Source: Falsigemmobacter intermedius
GTDB lineage: Bacteria > Pseudomonadota > Alphaproteobacteria > Rhodobacterales > Rhodobacteraceae
Direction of reading: 5' to 3'
NCBI RefSeq assembly: GCF_004054105.1
Contig: NZ_SBLC01000003.1
Span: forward strand, 62,001 to 126,000
Length of the DNA stretch: 64,000 nucleotides
The notes under the pieces were generated by a model. The model did not search any database. It had not been told where the DNA came from and worked only from the letters and a program-made list of their open reading frames with translations. This document shows, one piece after another, positions 27,632-37,135 of the stretch; the stretch's first letter is position 1; each line of letters starts with the position of its first letter. The position numbers were made by a program, and so were the translations under genes.

Positions 27632-28129
27632 ATGTCGATGACCCGCCGCATTCTCAGAAGCTGGCGCGCCCCCAGAGCGGTGATGCGCGATCTGCTGGCT
27701 GCGGGGCTGCGCGAGGACCGCGCCTTCGCCATGCTCTTCGTTGCCTCGCTGCTGATTTTCGTGGCCCAGCTGCCCCGCCTGGCGCGGCAGGCCCATTTTG
27801 ACCCTTCGGTGCCGCTGGATGCGCGGATCGGCGGCGCGATGATGGGGATCATGTTCCTCTTCCCGCTGTTTGCCTATCTGATCGCGGCACTCTCGCATCT
27901 GATCGCGCGGATGTTTGGCGGTAAGGGCAGCTTTTACACGGCCCGGGTCGCGCTCTTCTGGTCGCTGCTGGCGACTGCGCCTTTGATGCTGTTTCAGGGC
28001 CTTGTGGCCGGATTTATCGGCCAGGGCCCGCAGGCCATGCTGGTGGGCGGGCTGATCGCCTTCGGATTTGCATGGCAATGGGGCAATGCCCTCTCTGTGG
28101 CGGAAAGCGCCGATGCGGTCGTGGCCTGA
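27632..28129 (+). CDS. Yip1-like membrane protein (first of two)
   Basis: 165 residues; a second ATG 6 bp downstream is equally possible. GGAG is upstream. A basic N-terminal region (MTRRILRSWRAPRAVMRDLL) precedes four hydrophobic segments at about 32-50, 68-92, 106-125 and 133-150, giving a Yip1-type topology. It is followed 17 bp later by a similar gene, and both lie between sufD and sufS. Function unknown; Yip1-domain proteins in bacteria are uncharacterised inner-membrane proteins. Confidence 0.75.
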   Translation: MSMTRRILRSWRAPRAVMRDLLAAGLREDRAFAMLFVASLLIFVAQLPRLARQAHFDPSVPLDARIGGAMMGIMFLFPLFAYLIAALSHLIARMFGGKGSFYTARVALFWSLLATAPLMLFQGLVAGFIGQGPQAMLVGGLIAFGFAWQWGNALSVAESADAVVA

Positions 28130-28146
28130 TGCCGGAAAGACTTACT

Positions 28147-28719
28147 ATGAACAGCTCTGATCTGATTGCTCTCGCCCGTGAGGCTCTGACCGACCCGCGC
28201 CGCAATGGTGCGCGCATCGGGTCTTTATCACTGCCGGGCAACAGCCTTTGGGAAAGCCTGCTGCTGGTCTCGGTGCTCTCGGTGCTGGGGCTCTGGCTCG
28301 CGGCGCTGACCGGACCCTCCGCGGCGGAAACCACGGCGATGCTGCCGGTGCCTTTCGCGCTTCTGGCTCTGCAGCTGATGGCCATGCTGGCGCTGGCGCT
28401 GGCGGTTACGCTGCTGGGGCGCATGGCCAGGGGGCAGGGCGATTTTACCGGCGCTCTGCGCATCGTCACCTGGCTGCAGGCGCTGCTGGTGGTGGTGCAG
28501 TTCGTGCAGGTCTTTCTGATGCTTCTGCTGCCGCCGCTGGCGGGCTTTCTGAGCCTGGCGGCGATCGTGGGCGCGGCCTGGGTCGCCACGGGTCTGGTCG
28601 CGGGGCTTCACGGGTTTAAATCCCTGCCTCTGACCTTTCTGGGCATCATCGGTGGCATCTTTGCCGTGGCCTTTGTGATGTCGATCTTCTTTACCCTGTT
28701 CTTCCCGCTGCTCGGGTGA
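28147..28719 (+). CDS. Yip1-like membrane protein (second of two)
   Basis: 190 residues from the ATG at 28147, supported by GGAAAGA 7 bp upstream; the overlapping ATG at 28129 is an alternative. The N terminus MNSSDLIALAREALTDPRRNGARIGSL is followed by five hydrophobic segments, with LRIVTWLQALLVVVQFVQVFLML in the centre, the Yip1 domain pattern. It probably forms a pair with the preceding protein. Its link to SUF assembly is only by position. Confidence 0.75.
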   Translation: MNSSDLIALAREALTDPRRNGARIGSLSLPGNSLWESLLLVSVLSVLGLWLAALTGPSAAETTAMLPVPFALLALQLMAMLALALAVTLLGRMARGQGDFTGALRIVTWLQALLVVVQFVQVFLMLLLPPLAGFLSLAAIVGAAWVATGLVAGLHGFKSLPLTFLGIIGGIFAVAFVMSIFFTLFFPLLG

Positions 28720-28733
28720 AAGGTTCGCCTTCG

Positions 28734-29954
28734 ATGTATGACGTCAACCTGATCCGCCGCGATTTTCCGATTCTGTCGCGTGAAGTGAACGGCAGACCGC
28801 TGGTCTATCTCGACAACGGGGCCTCTGCGCAAAAGCCGCAGGTGGTGATTGATGCGGTCACCCGCGGCTATGCGGAGGACTATGCCAATGTGCACCGCGG
28901 CCTGCATTATCTCTCCAATCTCTCGACCGAGAAATATGAAGCTGTGCGCGGCACCATCGCGCGCTTTCTGAACGCGCCCCATGAGGATGAGGTGGTCTTC
29001 ACCTCGGGCTCGACCGAAGGGATCAACCTTGTCTCTTACGGCTGGGCCGCACCGCGCCTTCAGACGGGGGATGAGATCATCCTGTCGGTGATGGAGCATC
29101 ACGCCAATATCGTGCCCTGGCATTTTCTGCGCGAGCGTCAGGGTGTGGTGCTGAAATGGGTCGAGATTGACGCCAATGGCGATCTGGATCCGCAGGCGGT
29201 GCTCGATGCCATCACGCCGAAGACGAAGCTGATTGCGATCACCCATATGTCGAACGTGCTCGGCTCGGTGGTGGATGTGGCAGCGATCTGCAAAGGGGCA
29301 AAGGACAAAGGCGTGCCGGTCCTGGTCGATGGTTCGCAGTCGGCGGTGCATATGCCGATTGACCTGAGCACGCTTGGTGCGGATTTCTTCGCGATCACCG
29401 GCCACAAGCTTTACGGCCCCTCAGGCTCCGGCGCGATCTGGATCTCGCGGGAGCGTCAGGCCGAAATGCGCCCCTTCCTGGGCGGCGGCGATATGATTCG
29501 TGAAGTGACCCGCGAGGCGGTGACCTGGGCGGATCCGCCGATGAAATTTGAGGCCGGAACGCCGGGCATCGTGCAGCAGATCGGTCTGGGCGCGGCGCTT
29601 GACTATCTGATGGCGCTTGGCATGGAGAATGTTGCCGCCCATGAGCGGCGCATCCGCGATTATGCGCGCGCTAAACTTGACGGTCTGAACTGGCTGAACG
29701 TCCAGGGCAATTCCGCCACCAAAGGCGCGATTTTCAGCTTCACGCTGGACGGTGCGGCCCATGCGCATGACATTTCAACGGTCCTCGACAAACGCGGCAT
29801 TGCCGTGCGGGCCGGGACGCACTGCGCAATGCCCCTGATGGAGCATCTGGGCGTGGGTGCAACCTGTCGTGCCTCCTTCGCGCTTTACAACACCGAGGCT
29901 GAGGTGGATGCCCTCGTCTCAGCGCTGGAACTTTGTCACGATCTTTTCTCGTGA
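28734..29954 (+). CDS. sufS: Cysteine desulfurase SufS (group II)
   Basis: 406 residues from the ATG at 28734 (AAAGG upstream). A GTG 18 bp upstream overlaps the previous gene and is less likely. Group II hallmarks are the N-terminal [49 protein letters not shown] Lys in [16 protein letters not shown], and active-site Cys in [16 protein letters not shown]. It passes cysteine sulfur to SufE/SufBCD. A sufE gene is not in the window. Last gene of the SUF operon; sufT-sufA are placed elsewhere (16.1 kb). Confidence 0.96.
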   Translation: MYDVNLIRRDFPILSREVNGRPLVYLDNGASAQKPQVVIDAVTRGYAEDYANVHRGLHYLSNLSTEKYEAVRGTIARFLNAPHEDEVVFTSGSTEGINLVSYGWAAPRLQTGDEIILSVMEHHANIVPWHFLRERQGVVLKWVEIDANGDLDPQAVLDAITPKTKLIAITHMSNVLGSVVDVAAICKGAKDKGVPVLVDGSQSAVHMPIDLSTLGADFFAITGHKLYGPSGSGAIWISRERQAEMRPFLGGGDMIREVTREAVTWADPPMKFEAGTPGIVQQIGLGAALDYLMALGMENVAAHERRIRDYARAKLDGLNWLNVQGNSATKGAIFSFTLDGAAHAHDISTVLDKRGIAVRAGTHCAMPLMEHLGVGATCRASFALYNTEAEVDALVSALELCHDLFS

Positions 29955-29971
29955 TTCCAGAGTGATCGCGG

Positions 29972-30000
29972 TTGCACGCGGCGGTGCCTGCGGCTATAGA
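29972..30000 (+). promoter_or_regulatory. Promoter of tRNA-Arg(CCG)
   Basis: TTGCAC, 17-bp spacer, TATAGA, ending 9 bp before the tRNA 5' end, an ideal spacing for a stable RNA promoter. Confidence 0.85.
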
Positions 30001-30009
30001 CAAGCTCAG

Positions 30010-30086
30010 GCACCCGTAGCTCAGCTGGATAGAGTACTGCCCTCCGAAGGCAGGGGTCACAGGTTCGAATCCTGTCGGGTGCGCCA
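30010..30086 (+). tRNA. tRNA-Arg (anticodon CCG)
   Basis: 77-nt cloverleaf. The acceptor stem GCACCCG pairs with CGGGTGC, anticodon stem ctgcc/ggcag holds loop CTCCGAA (anticodon CCG, codon CGG), the T arm is acagGTTCGAATcctgt and CCA is encoded. It has its own promoter and terminator. Confidence 0.97.
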
Positions 30087-30145
30087 CTTCCTCCGCCAGA
30101 TCAAAACGCTGAAGTGACCCGGACCGGGGGTGTCTCAGGCTTTGT

Positions 30146-30170
30146 AACGCGCCCTCCCGGGGCGCGTTTT
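30146..30170 (+). terminator. Terminator of the tRNA-Arg gene
   Basis: Stem aacgcgccc/gggcgcgtt followed by TTTT, 60 bp after the tRNA. Confidence 0.8.
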
Positions 30171-30186
30171 GCGTATTACCCGCGGC

Positions 30187-30798
30187 TCAGATCCGTTTCA
30201 GAACCAGCCAGGTCATAGCGCCCAGGGGCGGCATGGGGCGGCGTTCTACCAGTTGCAGATCGGGGTTGCTCAGCACCGTCTCGATGGGGAAGTCCGCCTG
30301 CCAGCCCAGATGATCCTGGAGCACATGCATCTTCTTTTCCACGATCTTCAGGATACCCTTCTCAGCCGCAAAGTGGTTGCCGATCAGCACATGCCCGCCC
30401 CTGCGGCAGACCCGGGCCATTTCTGCCAGGGTTTTCACCGGATCCGGCACCACCGAGAGCACATGAAGCGCCGTGACAATGTCGAAGCTTTCATCGGCAA
30501 AGCGCATCTCCTGCGCATCCATCTGCTCCAGCGTGACATTGCGCAGCCCGAGCTCTGCAACCTTTTCGATCGCCTTGTTCAGCATCTCCTGCGAGTAGTC
30601 GATGCCCGTCACCTGCACATCGGCGCGGTAGTGGGGCAGGGACAGGCCGGTGCCGACCCCCACCTCCAGCACGGTCCCGCCATGGCTGTTTGCGAAACTT
30701 GTGGCTCTGGCCCGCCCTGGCGCGAAGACGCGCCCGAAGACCAGATCATAGACAGGTGCCCAGCGTTTATAGGAGGTTGTCACAGCTTCAGAGCGCAT
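30187..30798 (-). CDS. pmtA: Phosphatidylethanolamine N-methyltransferase, Rhodobacter type
   Basis: 203 residues, the length of Rhodobacter sphaeroides PmtA. Opening YKRWAPVYDLVFGRVFAPGR is characteristic, SAM motif I is VLEVGVGTGLSL (43-54), and the later FDIVTALHVLSVVPDP is the motif III/IV region. It methylates phosphatidylethanolamine stepwise to phosphatidylcholine at the inner membrane. AAGGCGG lies before the ATG. Stand-alone gene. Confidence 0.92.
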   Translation of the reverse strand: MRSEAVTTSYKRWAPVYDLVFGRVFAPGRARATSFANSHGGTVLEVGVGTGLSLPHYRADVQVTGIDYSQEMLNKAIEKVAELGLRNVTLEQMDAQEMRFADESFDIVTALHVLSVVPDPVKTLAEMARVCRRGGHVLIGNHFAAEKGILKIVEKKMHVLQDHLGWQADFPIETVLSNPDLQLVERRPMPPLGAMTWLVLKRI

Positions 30799-30907
30799 TG
30801 GTCCGCCTTACCAGTTAATGCTGCCTTAAGGTGTAACGGTGATCCATCGTATTCCCAGAGAAAATTTGCCCAGAGCGCATTTTGGCTGAGGATCGCGCAG
30901 AGCCTGC

Positions 30908-30942
30908 GCAAAAGAAAACGCGAGGGGGGGATGCCCCTCGCG
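30908..30942 (-). terminator. Terminator of the second AI-2E permease gene
   Basis: On the minus strand a 9-bp stem cgcgagggg/cccctcgcg with a T-rich tail (TTTTCTTTT). Confidence 0.85.
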
Positions 30943-30967
30943 CGGATTTCGTTCTGATTTCGGAGGT

Positions 30968-32128
30968 TTAACTCTGCACTGACGGAAGGGGCGGCTCAGG
31001 TGGCTCGACGGGCAGCGGGGCAACCGGATGCTCCAGCAGTTCGCGCTGCCATTCACGCCAGACGGCCACCAGAATCGCCATCAGGACGGGGCCGACGAAA
31101 AGCCCCACAATTCCCATGGTTTTCACCCCCCCGACCAGACCGAAGAAAGTGGGAAGGAAGGGCAGGCGGACCGGGCCGCCGACGAGCACCGGTCGGATGG
31201 TCTTATCGACGATGAACAGCTCCACCGTCCCCCAGACAAAGAGCACAATGCCTTCAAAGGTCGACCCGCTGGCCACCAGATAGATCGAGACCAGCGTGAA
31301 AGAGAGCGGCGCGCCACCAGGGATCAGGGCCATAAAGCCGGTGATGACCGCAAAGGTGACCGGTGAGGGCACACCCGCCATCCAATAGGCCACGCCCAGA
31401 ATCACCCCCTCGCCGATCGCGATCAGCGTCATGCCGGTGACCGTGGCCGAAATGGTCGTCGGCACAATGCGCGACAGACGCTGCCAGCGCCCCGGCAGGA
31501 TGCGGGAGCCGACCACATCGATCTGCGCAACCAGCCGGTCGCCGTCGCGATAAAAGACAAAGAGCGTGATCAGCAGGAACACCAGGTTCAGCAGCAGATG
31601 CGCCGCGACCGAGCCGGTGGCCAGGGCTGCGCGATAAATGGTGCCGATATTCTCACCGCTGAGGAAGTGGACGTGATCCGCGATGGCGCCCGGACGTCCG
31701 ATGTGATTGCGCCACTGCAGATCCAGCCAGGGGCCGATCTGCGGCAGATCACTCATCCAGGCCGGGGGCGGCGCACCCACGCCATTGACCAGGATCCCCC
31801 AGGAGATCCATCCCCGCAGCTCGCGGAAGGCATAGCTGAGCGCAAGGATGATCGGGATGACGAGGAAGAGGACCAGAATGACGATCAGAACCGTCGCGCC
31901 GATCGTGCGCCCCATCCCCATCCTGTTGATGCAGCGCTCCCGGATCGGCCAGCTTGCCACGGCGATGATCGTGGCAGCCAGGACCGGCACCAGAAAGCCA
32001 TGGAAGAAATAGACGGCCGCCGCAAGAATTGCGAGAAGAAGCCACCTGGCTGCGGAAATATCGGTAAGCAGCGGACGGGAACGCGGACGCGCGGGGATGG
32101 GTCGGGGAAGCGCGTTTGGGTCAGTCAT
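30968..32128 (-). CDS. AI-2E family transporter (second paralogue)
   Basis: 386 residues. A Pro/Arg-rich cytoplasmic N terminus precedes about seven or eight membrane segments, with the family-typical central soluble region and ALIPGGAPLSFTLVSIYLVASG plus DKTIRPVLVGGPVRLPFLPTFFGLVGGVKTMGIVGLFVGPVLMAI near the end. The C terminus is Pro-rich (PVEPPEPPLPSVQS). It is clearly divergent from the paralogue at 9464-10528, so probably has a different substrate. Confidence 0.9.
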   Translation of the reverse strand: MTDPNALPRPIPARPRSRPLLTDISAARWLLLAILAAAVYFFHGFLVPVLAATIIAVASWPIRERCINRMGMGRTIGATVLIVILVLFLVIPIILALSYAFRELRGWISWGILVNGVGAPPPAWMSDLPQIGPWLDLQWRNHIGRPGAIADHVHFLSGENIGTIYRAALATGSVAAHLLLNLVFLLITLFVFYRDGDRLVAQIDVVGSRILPGRWQRLSRIVPTTISATVTGMTLIAIGEGVILGVAYWMAGVPSPVTFAVITGFMALIPGGAPLSFTLVSIYLVASGSTFEGIVLFVWGTVELFIVDKTIRPVLVGGPVRLPFLPTFFGLVGGVKTMGIVGLFVGPVLMAILVAVWREWQRELLEHPVAPLPVEPPEPPLPSVQS

Positions 32129-32250
32129 CGGATCCTGAGGCCTGGTTTCACCTCAGGCTAACGCAGGGCTGCGCCCGGGTCCACTTTAAAGCAGGTCACA
32201 ATTTCCGTGAAAGGCGCTTTTCGCAACGGAAAGCGGCTCATGTGTCACAT

Positions 32251-32279
32251 GAAAAAGGGCCGCTAAAGCGACCCTTTTC
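32251..32279 (-). terminator. Terminator of dapA
   Basis: On the minus strand gggtcgc/gcggccc with loop TTTA, flanked by AAAA and TTTTT. The U-G wobble pairs only in the minus-strand RNA, supporting that direction. Confidence 0.88.
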
Positions 32280-32301
32280 CTTGAGAATTCCGAAATCGGT
32301 C

Positions 32302-33174
32302 TCAGAGCAGTCCGGCGTGCTGCATGGCGGCGCGGATCTTCTCTTTGGTGCCCTCGGTCAGGCCGACCAGCGGCAGGCGGACTTCTTCGGTGCAAAGCCC
32401 CAGAAGCGACATGGCGTATTTCGCGCCGACCAGACCCGGCTCGATGAAAATCGCCTCATGAAGCGGCATCAGGCGGTCCTGATACTCCAGCGCTTTGGCA
32501 TAATCCCCTGCAAGGGTCGCAGCCTGGAACTCTGCGCAAAGGCGCGGGGCGACGTTTGCGGTCACCGAGATGCAGCCCACGCCACCATGAGCGTTAAAGC
32601 CGAGTGCCGTTGCATCTTCGCCCGAGAGCTGGATGAAGTCTTTACCGCAGGCAGCGCGCTGCTGGCTGACCCGCTCAATCCTGCCGGTGGCGTCTTTCAC
32701 GCCGATGATGCGCGGCAGCTTTGCAAGCTCGCCCATGGTCTCAGGCGTCATATCCACAACCGAGCGGCCGGGGATGTTGTAGATGACAATCGGCAGGTCC
32801 GCTGCGTCGTGCATCGCGGTGAAATGCGCAATCATACCGGCCTGGGTCGGCTTGTTGTAATAGGGCGTCACCACCAGAGCGGCATCGGCACCGGCTTCGG
32901 CCGCCTTCTGCATCAGCCAGACACCTTCGCTGGTGCTGTTGGAGCCCGCGCCCGCGATGACCGGCACGCGGCCTGCGGCGGCTTTCACCACGGTGGCGAT
33001 GACTTCGGCATGCTCTTCATGGCTCAGCGTCGGGCTTTCGCCGGTGGTGCCGACGGGCACAAGGCCGTTCGAGCCTTCCGCGATATGCCATTCGACGAGC
33101 TTCTTCAGCGCATCATAATCCGGTTTGCCGTTCTTCAACGGCGTTACCAGGGCAGGAAGTGACCCTTTGATCAT
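32302..33174 (-). CDS. dapA: 4-hydroxy-tetrahydrodipicolinate synthase
   Basis: 290 residues, a TIM-barrel aldolase. [10 protein letters not shown] (41-50) has the Thr pair, TPYYNKPTQ (103-111), YNIPGR (132-137) with the proton-relay Tyr, and the Schiff-base Lys160 in IIGVKDATG. It condenses pyruvate with aspartate semialdehyde in the lysine/meso-diaminopimelate pathway and so feeds peptidoglycan. AGGAG is upstream of the start. It is divergent from a lytic transglycosylase gene, 137 bp away. Confidence 0.97.
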   Translation of the reverse strand: MIKGSLPALVTPLKNGKPDYDALKKLVEWHIAEGSNGLVPVGTTGESPTLSHEEHAEVIATVVKAAAGRVPVIAGAGSNSTSEGVWLMQKAAEAGADAALVVTPYYNKPTQAGMIAHFTAMHDAADLPIVIYNIPGRSVVDMTPETMGELAKLPRIIGVKDATGRIERVSQQRAACGKDFIQLSGEDATALGFNAHGGVGCISVTANVAPRLCAEFQAATLAGDYAKALEYQDRLMPLHEAIFIEPGLVGAKYAMSLLGLCTEEVRLPLVGLTEGTKEKIRAAMQHAGLL

Positions 33175-33311
33175 GGCACGCGTCTCCTCGCGAATAGGGC
33201 GTGAATCGCCCGTTGGTTTGAAATCTTCCTAACCGCGGTGTGGCGGCTTGCAAAGGGGGTGCTGGCGGCTTTGTGTCTTGCTCTGCGGCGCGGGTCGGGG
33301 GCAAATAAACC

Positions 33312-35294
33312 ATGATCCGTCCCCTGCTGCTGCCCGCCTTCGCCCTGATCCTTTCGCCCCTGCCGGGGCTGGCCACTGAGGCTTTGCCGCTTCCGGTGCC
33401 CGAGCTTGCTTCTCAGGCCCGCGATCCGCTGGCCGAAGGGCTGGCGGCGGCCTCTTTGCGCGACTGGGAGCGGGCGCAGGCAGCGGTGGCACAGGCCGGG
33501 CCGGTGGCGGCTGATATTATTGAGTGGATGCGTCTGCGCGCCGGTGAAGGCACGCTGACCGACTATGAGGCGTTTTTGCAGCGCCGTGCCGACTGGCCCG
33601 GCCTTGCGCTGGTCAGAAGCCGCGGTGAGACTGCGGTGGCACGCTCGATCACCCCGTCGCGGGTTCTGGCCTGGTTCGGAACCCGCAGCCCTGCCAGCGT
33701 CGAGGGGCTTCTGGCTGCGGTCAAAGCGCATCGGGCGCTTGGTCAGGAGCAGGAGGCGACAAAATGGCTCACCTCCGCCTGGCCCGGCCTGCGGCTCAGT
33801 GCGATCGATCAGCAGAAGGTCGTTGAAGAGGCAGGGCCCGCGCTGAGCCGTCGGGATCACGAGGCACGTCTCGACGCGCTTTTGTGGGAGGGGCGCAATG
33901 CCGAGGCGCGGCAGATGCTGCCGCTGGTCAGCGAGGGCTGGCAGAAGCTGGCAGAAGCCCGTCTGGCCCTTCGGGAGGAACGCGAGGGCGTGGATGCGCT
34001 GATCGCCGCCGTGCCGGAGGCGCTTGCACGCGATCCCGGCCTTGCCTTCGCGCGCTTTGAATGGCGGATGAAGAAATCCCGCACCGATGGCGCACTGGAG
34101 ATCCTGCGTGAACGCAGCAGCGCCCCTGAAGCCCTTGGTCGCCCTGAGGTCTGGGCGCGGCGCCGCGCCGTGCTGGCACGTGGTCTTCTGCGCGAAGGCA
34201 AGGCCGCTGAGGCTTATAAAATCGCCGCTTCCCATCATCTGAGCCGCAGTGCCGCTCAGGCGGATCTGGAGTTTCTTGCAGGCTTCATCGCTTTGCGGGC
34301 GATGAAAGATCCCGCCCGGGCGCTGAGCCATTTCCGCACCCTTGGGGACAGTGTCTCGACCCCGATCTCGGTCGCGCGGGCGGACTACTGGCAGGCACGG
34401 GCGCTGGAAGATCTGCGCCAGCCTGAGGAGGCAAAGGCCGCCTATACCCGGGCTGCGCGGCACCAGACGGCCTATTACGGGCTTCTGGCGGCGGAAAAGC
34501 TGGGGCTTCAGATGGAAGACACCCTGGTCAGCCCGCCGCCCCTCGCGGACTGGAAGGGGGCGCCCTTCCTTGGCTCTTCGGTGACCGAGGCGGCCCTGCT
34601 GCTTTACCGGGCCAATGACCCCGCCAATGCGCGCCGCTTCCTTCTGCATCTCGCAGAGGACCGCGAGGCCGCGGAACTGGCCGCGCTCGGGGCCTTCGCT
34701 CTGGAGAAGGGGGATCCCCATCTGGCGGTTCTGCTGGGCAAACAGGCGGCCGCGCGGGGCATCATTCTGCCCGGGATCTACTTCCCGGATCCGGGCCTGC
34801 TGCCCGAAGATCTGGCCGTGGAGCGGCCGCTGGCCCTGGCCGTTGCCCGGCGTGAAAGCGAGTTTCGCGCCGATGCGGTCTCTCCGGCCGGGGCGCTCGG
34901 GCTGATGCAACTGATGCCGGGGACGGCGAAACTCATGGCTGAAAAGCTGGGCCTTCCGGTCGACATCCCGGCGCTGACCCGTGATCCGGCCTATAACGCG
35001 AAACTCGGCTCGGCCTATCTGGCCCATCTCGCGGAGGAATTCGGCCCCTCAATCGCGCTCAGGGCGGCGGGCTATAATGCGGGGCCTGGGCGTCCGCGTG
35101 CCTGGATCACCCAGTTCGGCGATCCGCGCCGCGCAGAGGTCGATGTGATCGACTGGGTGGAACTCGTGCCCTTTGAAGAGACCCGCACCTATATCATGCG
35201 GGTCACAGAGGGGCTGGCGATCTATCAGGCGCGGCGGACCCCCGGTGCGCCGGTGGCGATCACGGGGCTCCTGCGGGGGGCAGCGCGCGGCTGA
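33312..35294 (+). CDS. Soluble lytic murein transglycosylase (Slt70-like)
   Basis: 660 residues. A signal peptide (MIRPLLLPAFALILSPLPGLA) is followed by a long alpha-superhelical U/L region (about 30-480) rich in Ala/Arg helices. The C-terminal SLT domain has catalytic Glu515 in ARRESEF, GALGLMQLMPGT and AAGYNAGPGRPRAW. Periplasmic cleavage of peptidoglycan glycan strands. The length and layout match Slt70. Pairing with dapA in a divergent arrangement ties wall precursor supply to turnover by position only. Confidence 0.94.
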   Translation: MIRPLLLPAFALILSPLPGLATEALPLPVPELASQARDPLAEGLAAASLRDWERAQAAVAQAGPVAADIIEWMRLRAGEGTLTDYEAFLQRRADWPGLALVRSRGETAVARSITPSRVLAWFGTRSPASVEGLLAAVKAHRALGQEQEATKWLTSAWPGLRLSAIDQQKVVEEAGPALSRRDHEARLDALLWEGRNAEARQMLPLVSEGWQKLAEARLALREEREGVDALIAAVPEALARDPGLAFARFEWRMKKSRTDGALEILRERSSAPEALGRPEVWARRRAVLARGLLREGKAAEAYKIAASHHLSRSAAQADLEFLAGFIALRAMKDPARALSHFRTLGDSVSTPISVARADYWQARALEDLRQPEEAKAAYTRAARHQTAYYGLLAAEKLGLQMEDTLVSPPPLADWKGAPFLGSSVTEAALLLYRANDPANARRFLLHLAEDREAAELAALGAFALEKGDPHLAVLLGKQAAARGIILPGIYFPDPGLLPEDLAVERPLALAVARRESEFRADAVSPAGALGLMQLMPGTAKLMAEKLGLPVDIPALTRDPAYNAKLGSAYLAHLAEEFGPSIALRAAGYNAGPGRPRAWITQFGDPRRAEVDVIDWVELVPFEETRTYIMRVTEGLAIYQARRTPGAPVAITGLLRGAARG

Positions 35295-35300
35295 GCCGGC

Positions 35301-36488
35301 TCAGCCGAACTGCTGATTGAGACGCCAGATACCCCAGGCCAGCGGAATGGCCGCCAGACCGCCGATGATCCAGGCCAGGGGCTGATCGCCGAAGCTTTCA
35401 AAGACCTGGGTATAGGCATGGATCGCGCCAAAGGTCAGCGCGGTATTAAACAGCCCGCGATGCAGCATCCGGGCCGCGCCGATCGCACAGGCCGCCAGCA
35501 CGAGTGCCCAGACCGCCGCGAAAACGCTTTCGGGGATCACCAGCGCGCGGGCCTCATAGGCGCGTCTCGCCTCTTCCGCCGCGCTCCAGGAAAAGCCGTC
35601 CGCGCCGCGGTCATAGACGCGCCAGAGCGCGAGGGTATCCCCCACCACATCGCCCCAGAGCGAGCCGACCAGAAAGCAGAGATTGGCCACGATAAAGGCC
35701 ATGACCGCAAAGATCCCGGCGTGGCGGGCATCGCGCTCCGGGCGGATCCGCATCAGCCAGAAAGCCAACCCCATGCCGAGAGCCATCTGCAGAATGCTCA
35801 GCGCGGGTTCGGGCGAATAAAAGACAAAGACCGCGTGGAAATAATCGGTCCCGGTGTGCAGCACCTGGGCAAAGGGAACGATGGCGAGGGCCGTGATGAG
35901 CCGCAGATCAAGGAACCATCCCGCGCCGAGCAGAATCAGCGTGGCATAGAGCGAAAAGAGCATGGGGATCACCCCGCCGCGCTCCTGATCGATCAGCACA
36001 GAGCCAAGGCCCGTCAGATGCAGCCCCAGCCCGATCAGCAGCAGAAACCCTCCCAGAAAGGTCATCCGCTCACTGCCTGAACGATAGAGCAGCGCTGCGG
36101 GCAGCGCGATCAGCAGACCCGCTGCCGCCGGCAGGAGCCCGGCTTCAGGCTGCGGAAAAGAGCGCAGGGCCTCAACCAGTCCGCCGCCGGTCAGCATCAC
36201 CGCGCCGATCAGCGCGGCGGCATGGCCAAACATCCGCCAGAGCGGGCCCGCCACGGCCAGAACAACCGCGCCCCCCAGCAGGAATAAAAACCCTGCAAGA
36301 GCAACGCTGACCGGATCCTGGAGCCAGGCGACAAAACCCGCTGCCGCCGCGAGAACCCCGCCGCAGAGCAGAAGCCGGATCACCAGCGCCACCATGGCCG
36401 AGCGCGAGCGTTCGCGCATGACATGGGCCTGAGCCGCTGTGATCACGCCGTCGGCCACCAGCCCGTTCAGATCCGCAAGAACTGCCAT
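35301..36488 (-). CDS. Polytopic membrane protein of unknown function
   Basis: 395 residues. A short soluble N terminus (MAVLADLNGLVADGVITAAQAHVMRERSRS), similar to the SHOCT-like or DUF2157 lead-in, precedes about ten hydrophobic segments. The central part includes a soluble loop (VYDRGADGFSWSAAEEARRAYEARALVIPE). Convergent with the slt gene (6 bp between stops) and divergent from smpB. DUF2157-like is the best guess; no function can be given. Confidence 0.8.
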   Translation of the reverse strand: MAVLADLNGLVADGVITAAQAHVMRERSRSAMVALVIRLLLCGGVLAAAAGFVAWLQDPVSVALAGFLFLLGGAVVLAVAGPLWRMFGHAAALIGAVMLTGGGLVEALRSFPQPEAGLLPAAAGLLIALPAALLYRSGSERMTFLGGFLLLIGLGLHLTGLGSVLIDQERGGVIPMLFSLYATLILLGAGWFLDLRLITALAIVPFAQVLHTGTDYFHAVFVFYSPEPALSILQMALGMGLAFWLMRIRPERDARHAGIFAVMAFIVANLCFLVGSLWGDVVGDTLALWRVYDRGADGFSWSAAEEARRAYEARALVIPESVFAAVWALVLAACAIGAARMLHRGLFNTALTFGAIHAYTQVFESFGDQPLAWIIGGLAAIPLAWGIWRLNQQFG

Positions 36489-36595
36489 ACCAGATATCCT
36501 TCAACCCTCTTGTGACCACAATTGCAGTCTGCGCGGCCTGCCGCAAGGCGGGCTCACTGGACAGCGCCCCGCGCATCCCCTATTTCTGACAAGCC

Positions 36596-37069
36596 ATGCA
36601 GAAAAAACACGACCCCAACAGCAAGCTCATCGCCGAGAACCGCCGCGCCCGCTTCGATTATTTTATCGAAAGCGAGCTTGAGGCCGGGATCATTCTCACC
36701 GGCTCAGAGGTGAAATCCCTGCGCACGGGGCAGTCCAATATTGCCGACAGCTATGCCTCGGTTGAGAACGGTGAGTTGTGGCTGATCAACAGCTATATTG
36801 CGGCGCTGAAACAGGCGAACCGCTTTGACAGCCATGAAGAGCGCCGCCACCGCAAGCTTCTGGTCTCGAAGCGCGAACTGTCGCGGCTCTGGCAGTCGGT
36901 GGGCCGTGAGGGCATGACCCTTGTGCCGCTGAAGATGTATTTCAACGAGCGTGGCATCGTGAAAATCGCGCTTGGCGTGGCCAAAGGCAAAAAGAATGCC
37001 GATAAGCGCGAGACCGAGGCCAAACGCGACTGGGCCCGCCAGAAGCAGCGTCTGCTGAAGCAGGGCTGA
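36596..37069 (+). CDS. smpB: SsrA-binding protein SmpB
   Basis: 157 residues. [44 protein letters not shown] is the family signature, followed by [15 protein letters not shown] and the basic C-terminal tail ([28 protein letters not shown]) that folds into the ribosome mRNA channel. It works with tmRNA to rescue stalled ribosomes. The tmRNA gene is not in the window. Confidence 0.97.
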   Translation: MQKKHDPNSKLIAENRRARFDYFIESELEAGIILTGSEVKSLRTGQSNIADSYASVENGELWLINSYIAALKQANRFDSHEERRHRKLLVSKRELSRLWQSVGREGMTLVPLKMYFNERGIVKIALGVAKGKKNADKRETEAKRDWARQKQRLLKQG

Positions 37070-37091
37070 GGCGGCAATCAGCGGCATGCAA

Positions 37092-37120
37092 AAAGGCGCC
37101 CCTTCGGGCGCCTTTGGTTT
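37092..37120 (+). terminator. Terminator of smpB
   Basis: Stem aaaggcgccc/gggcgccttt with a short loop and a T-rich tail (ggttttt). Confidence 0.85.
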
Positions 37121-37135
37121 TTCCGGCAGGCCGTC

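Noticed and set aside
33171-35027. 618-codon open frame opposite the lytic transglycosylase
   Set aside because: Shadow frame in a GC-rich gene; no ribosome site, no recognisable domain, Arg/Gln-rich chance protein.
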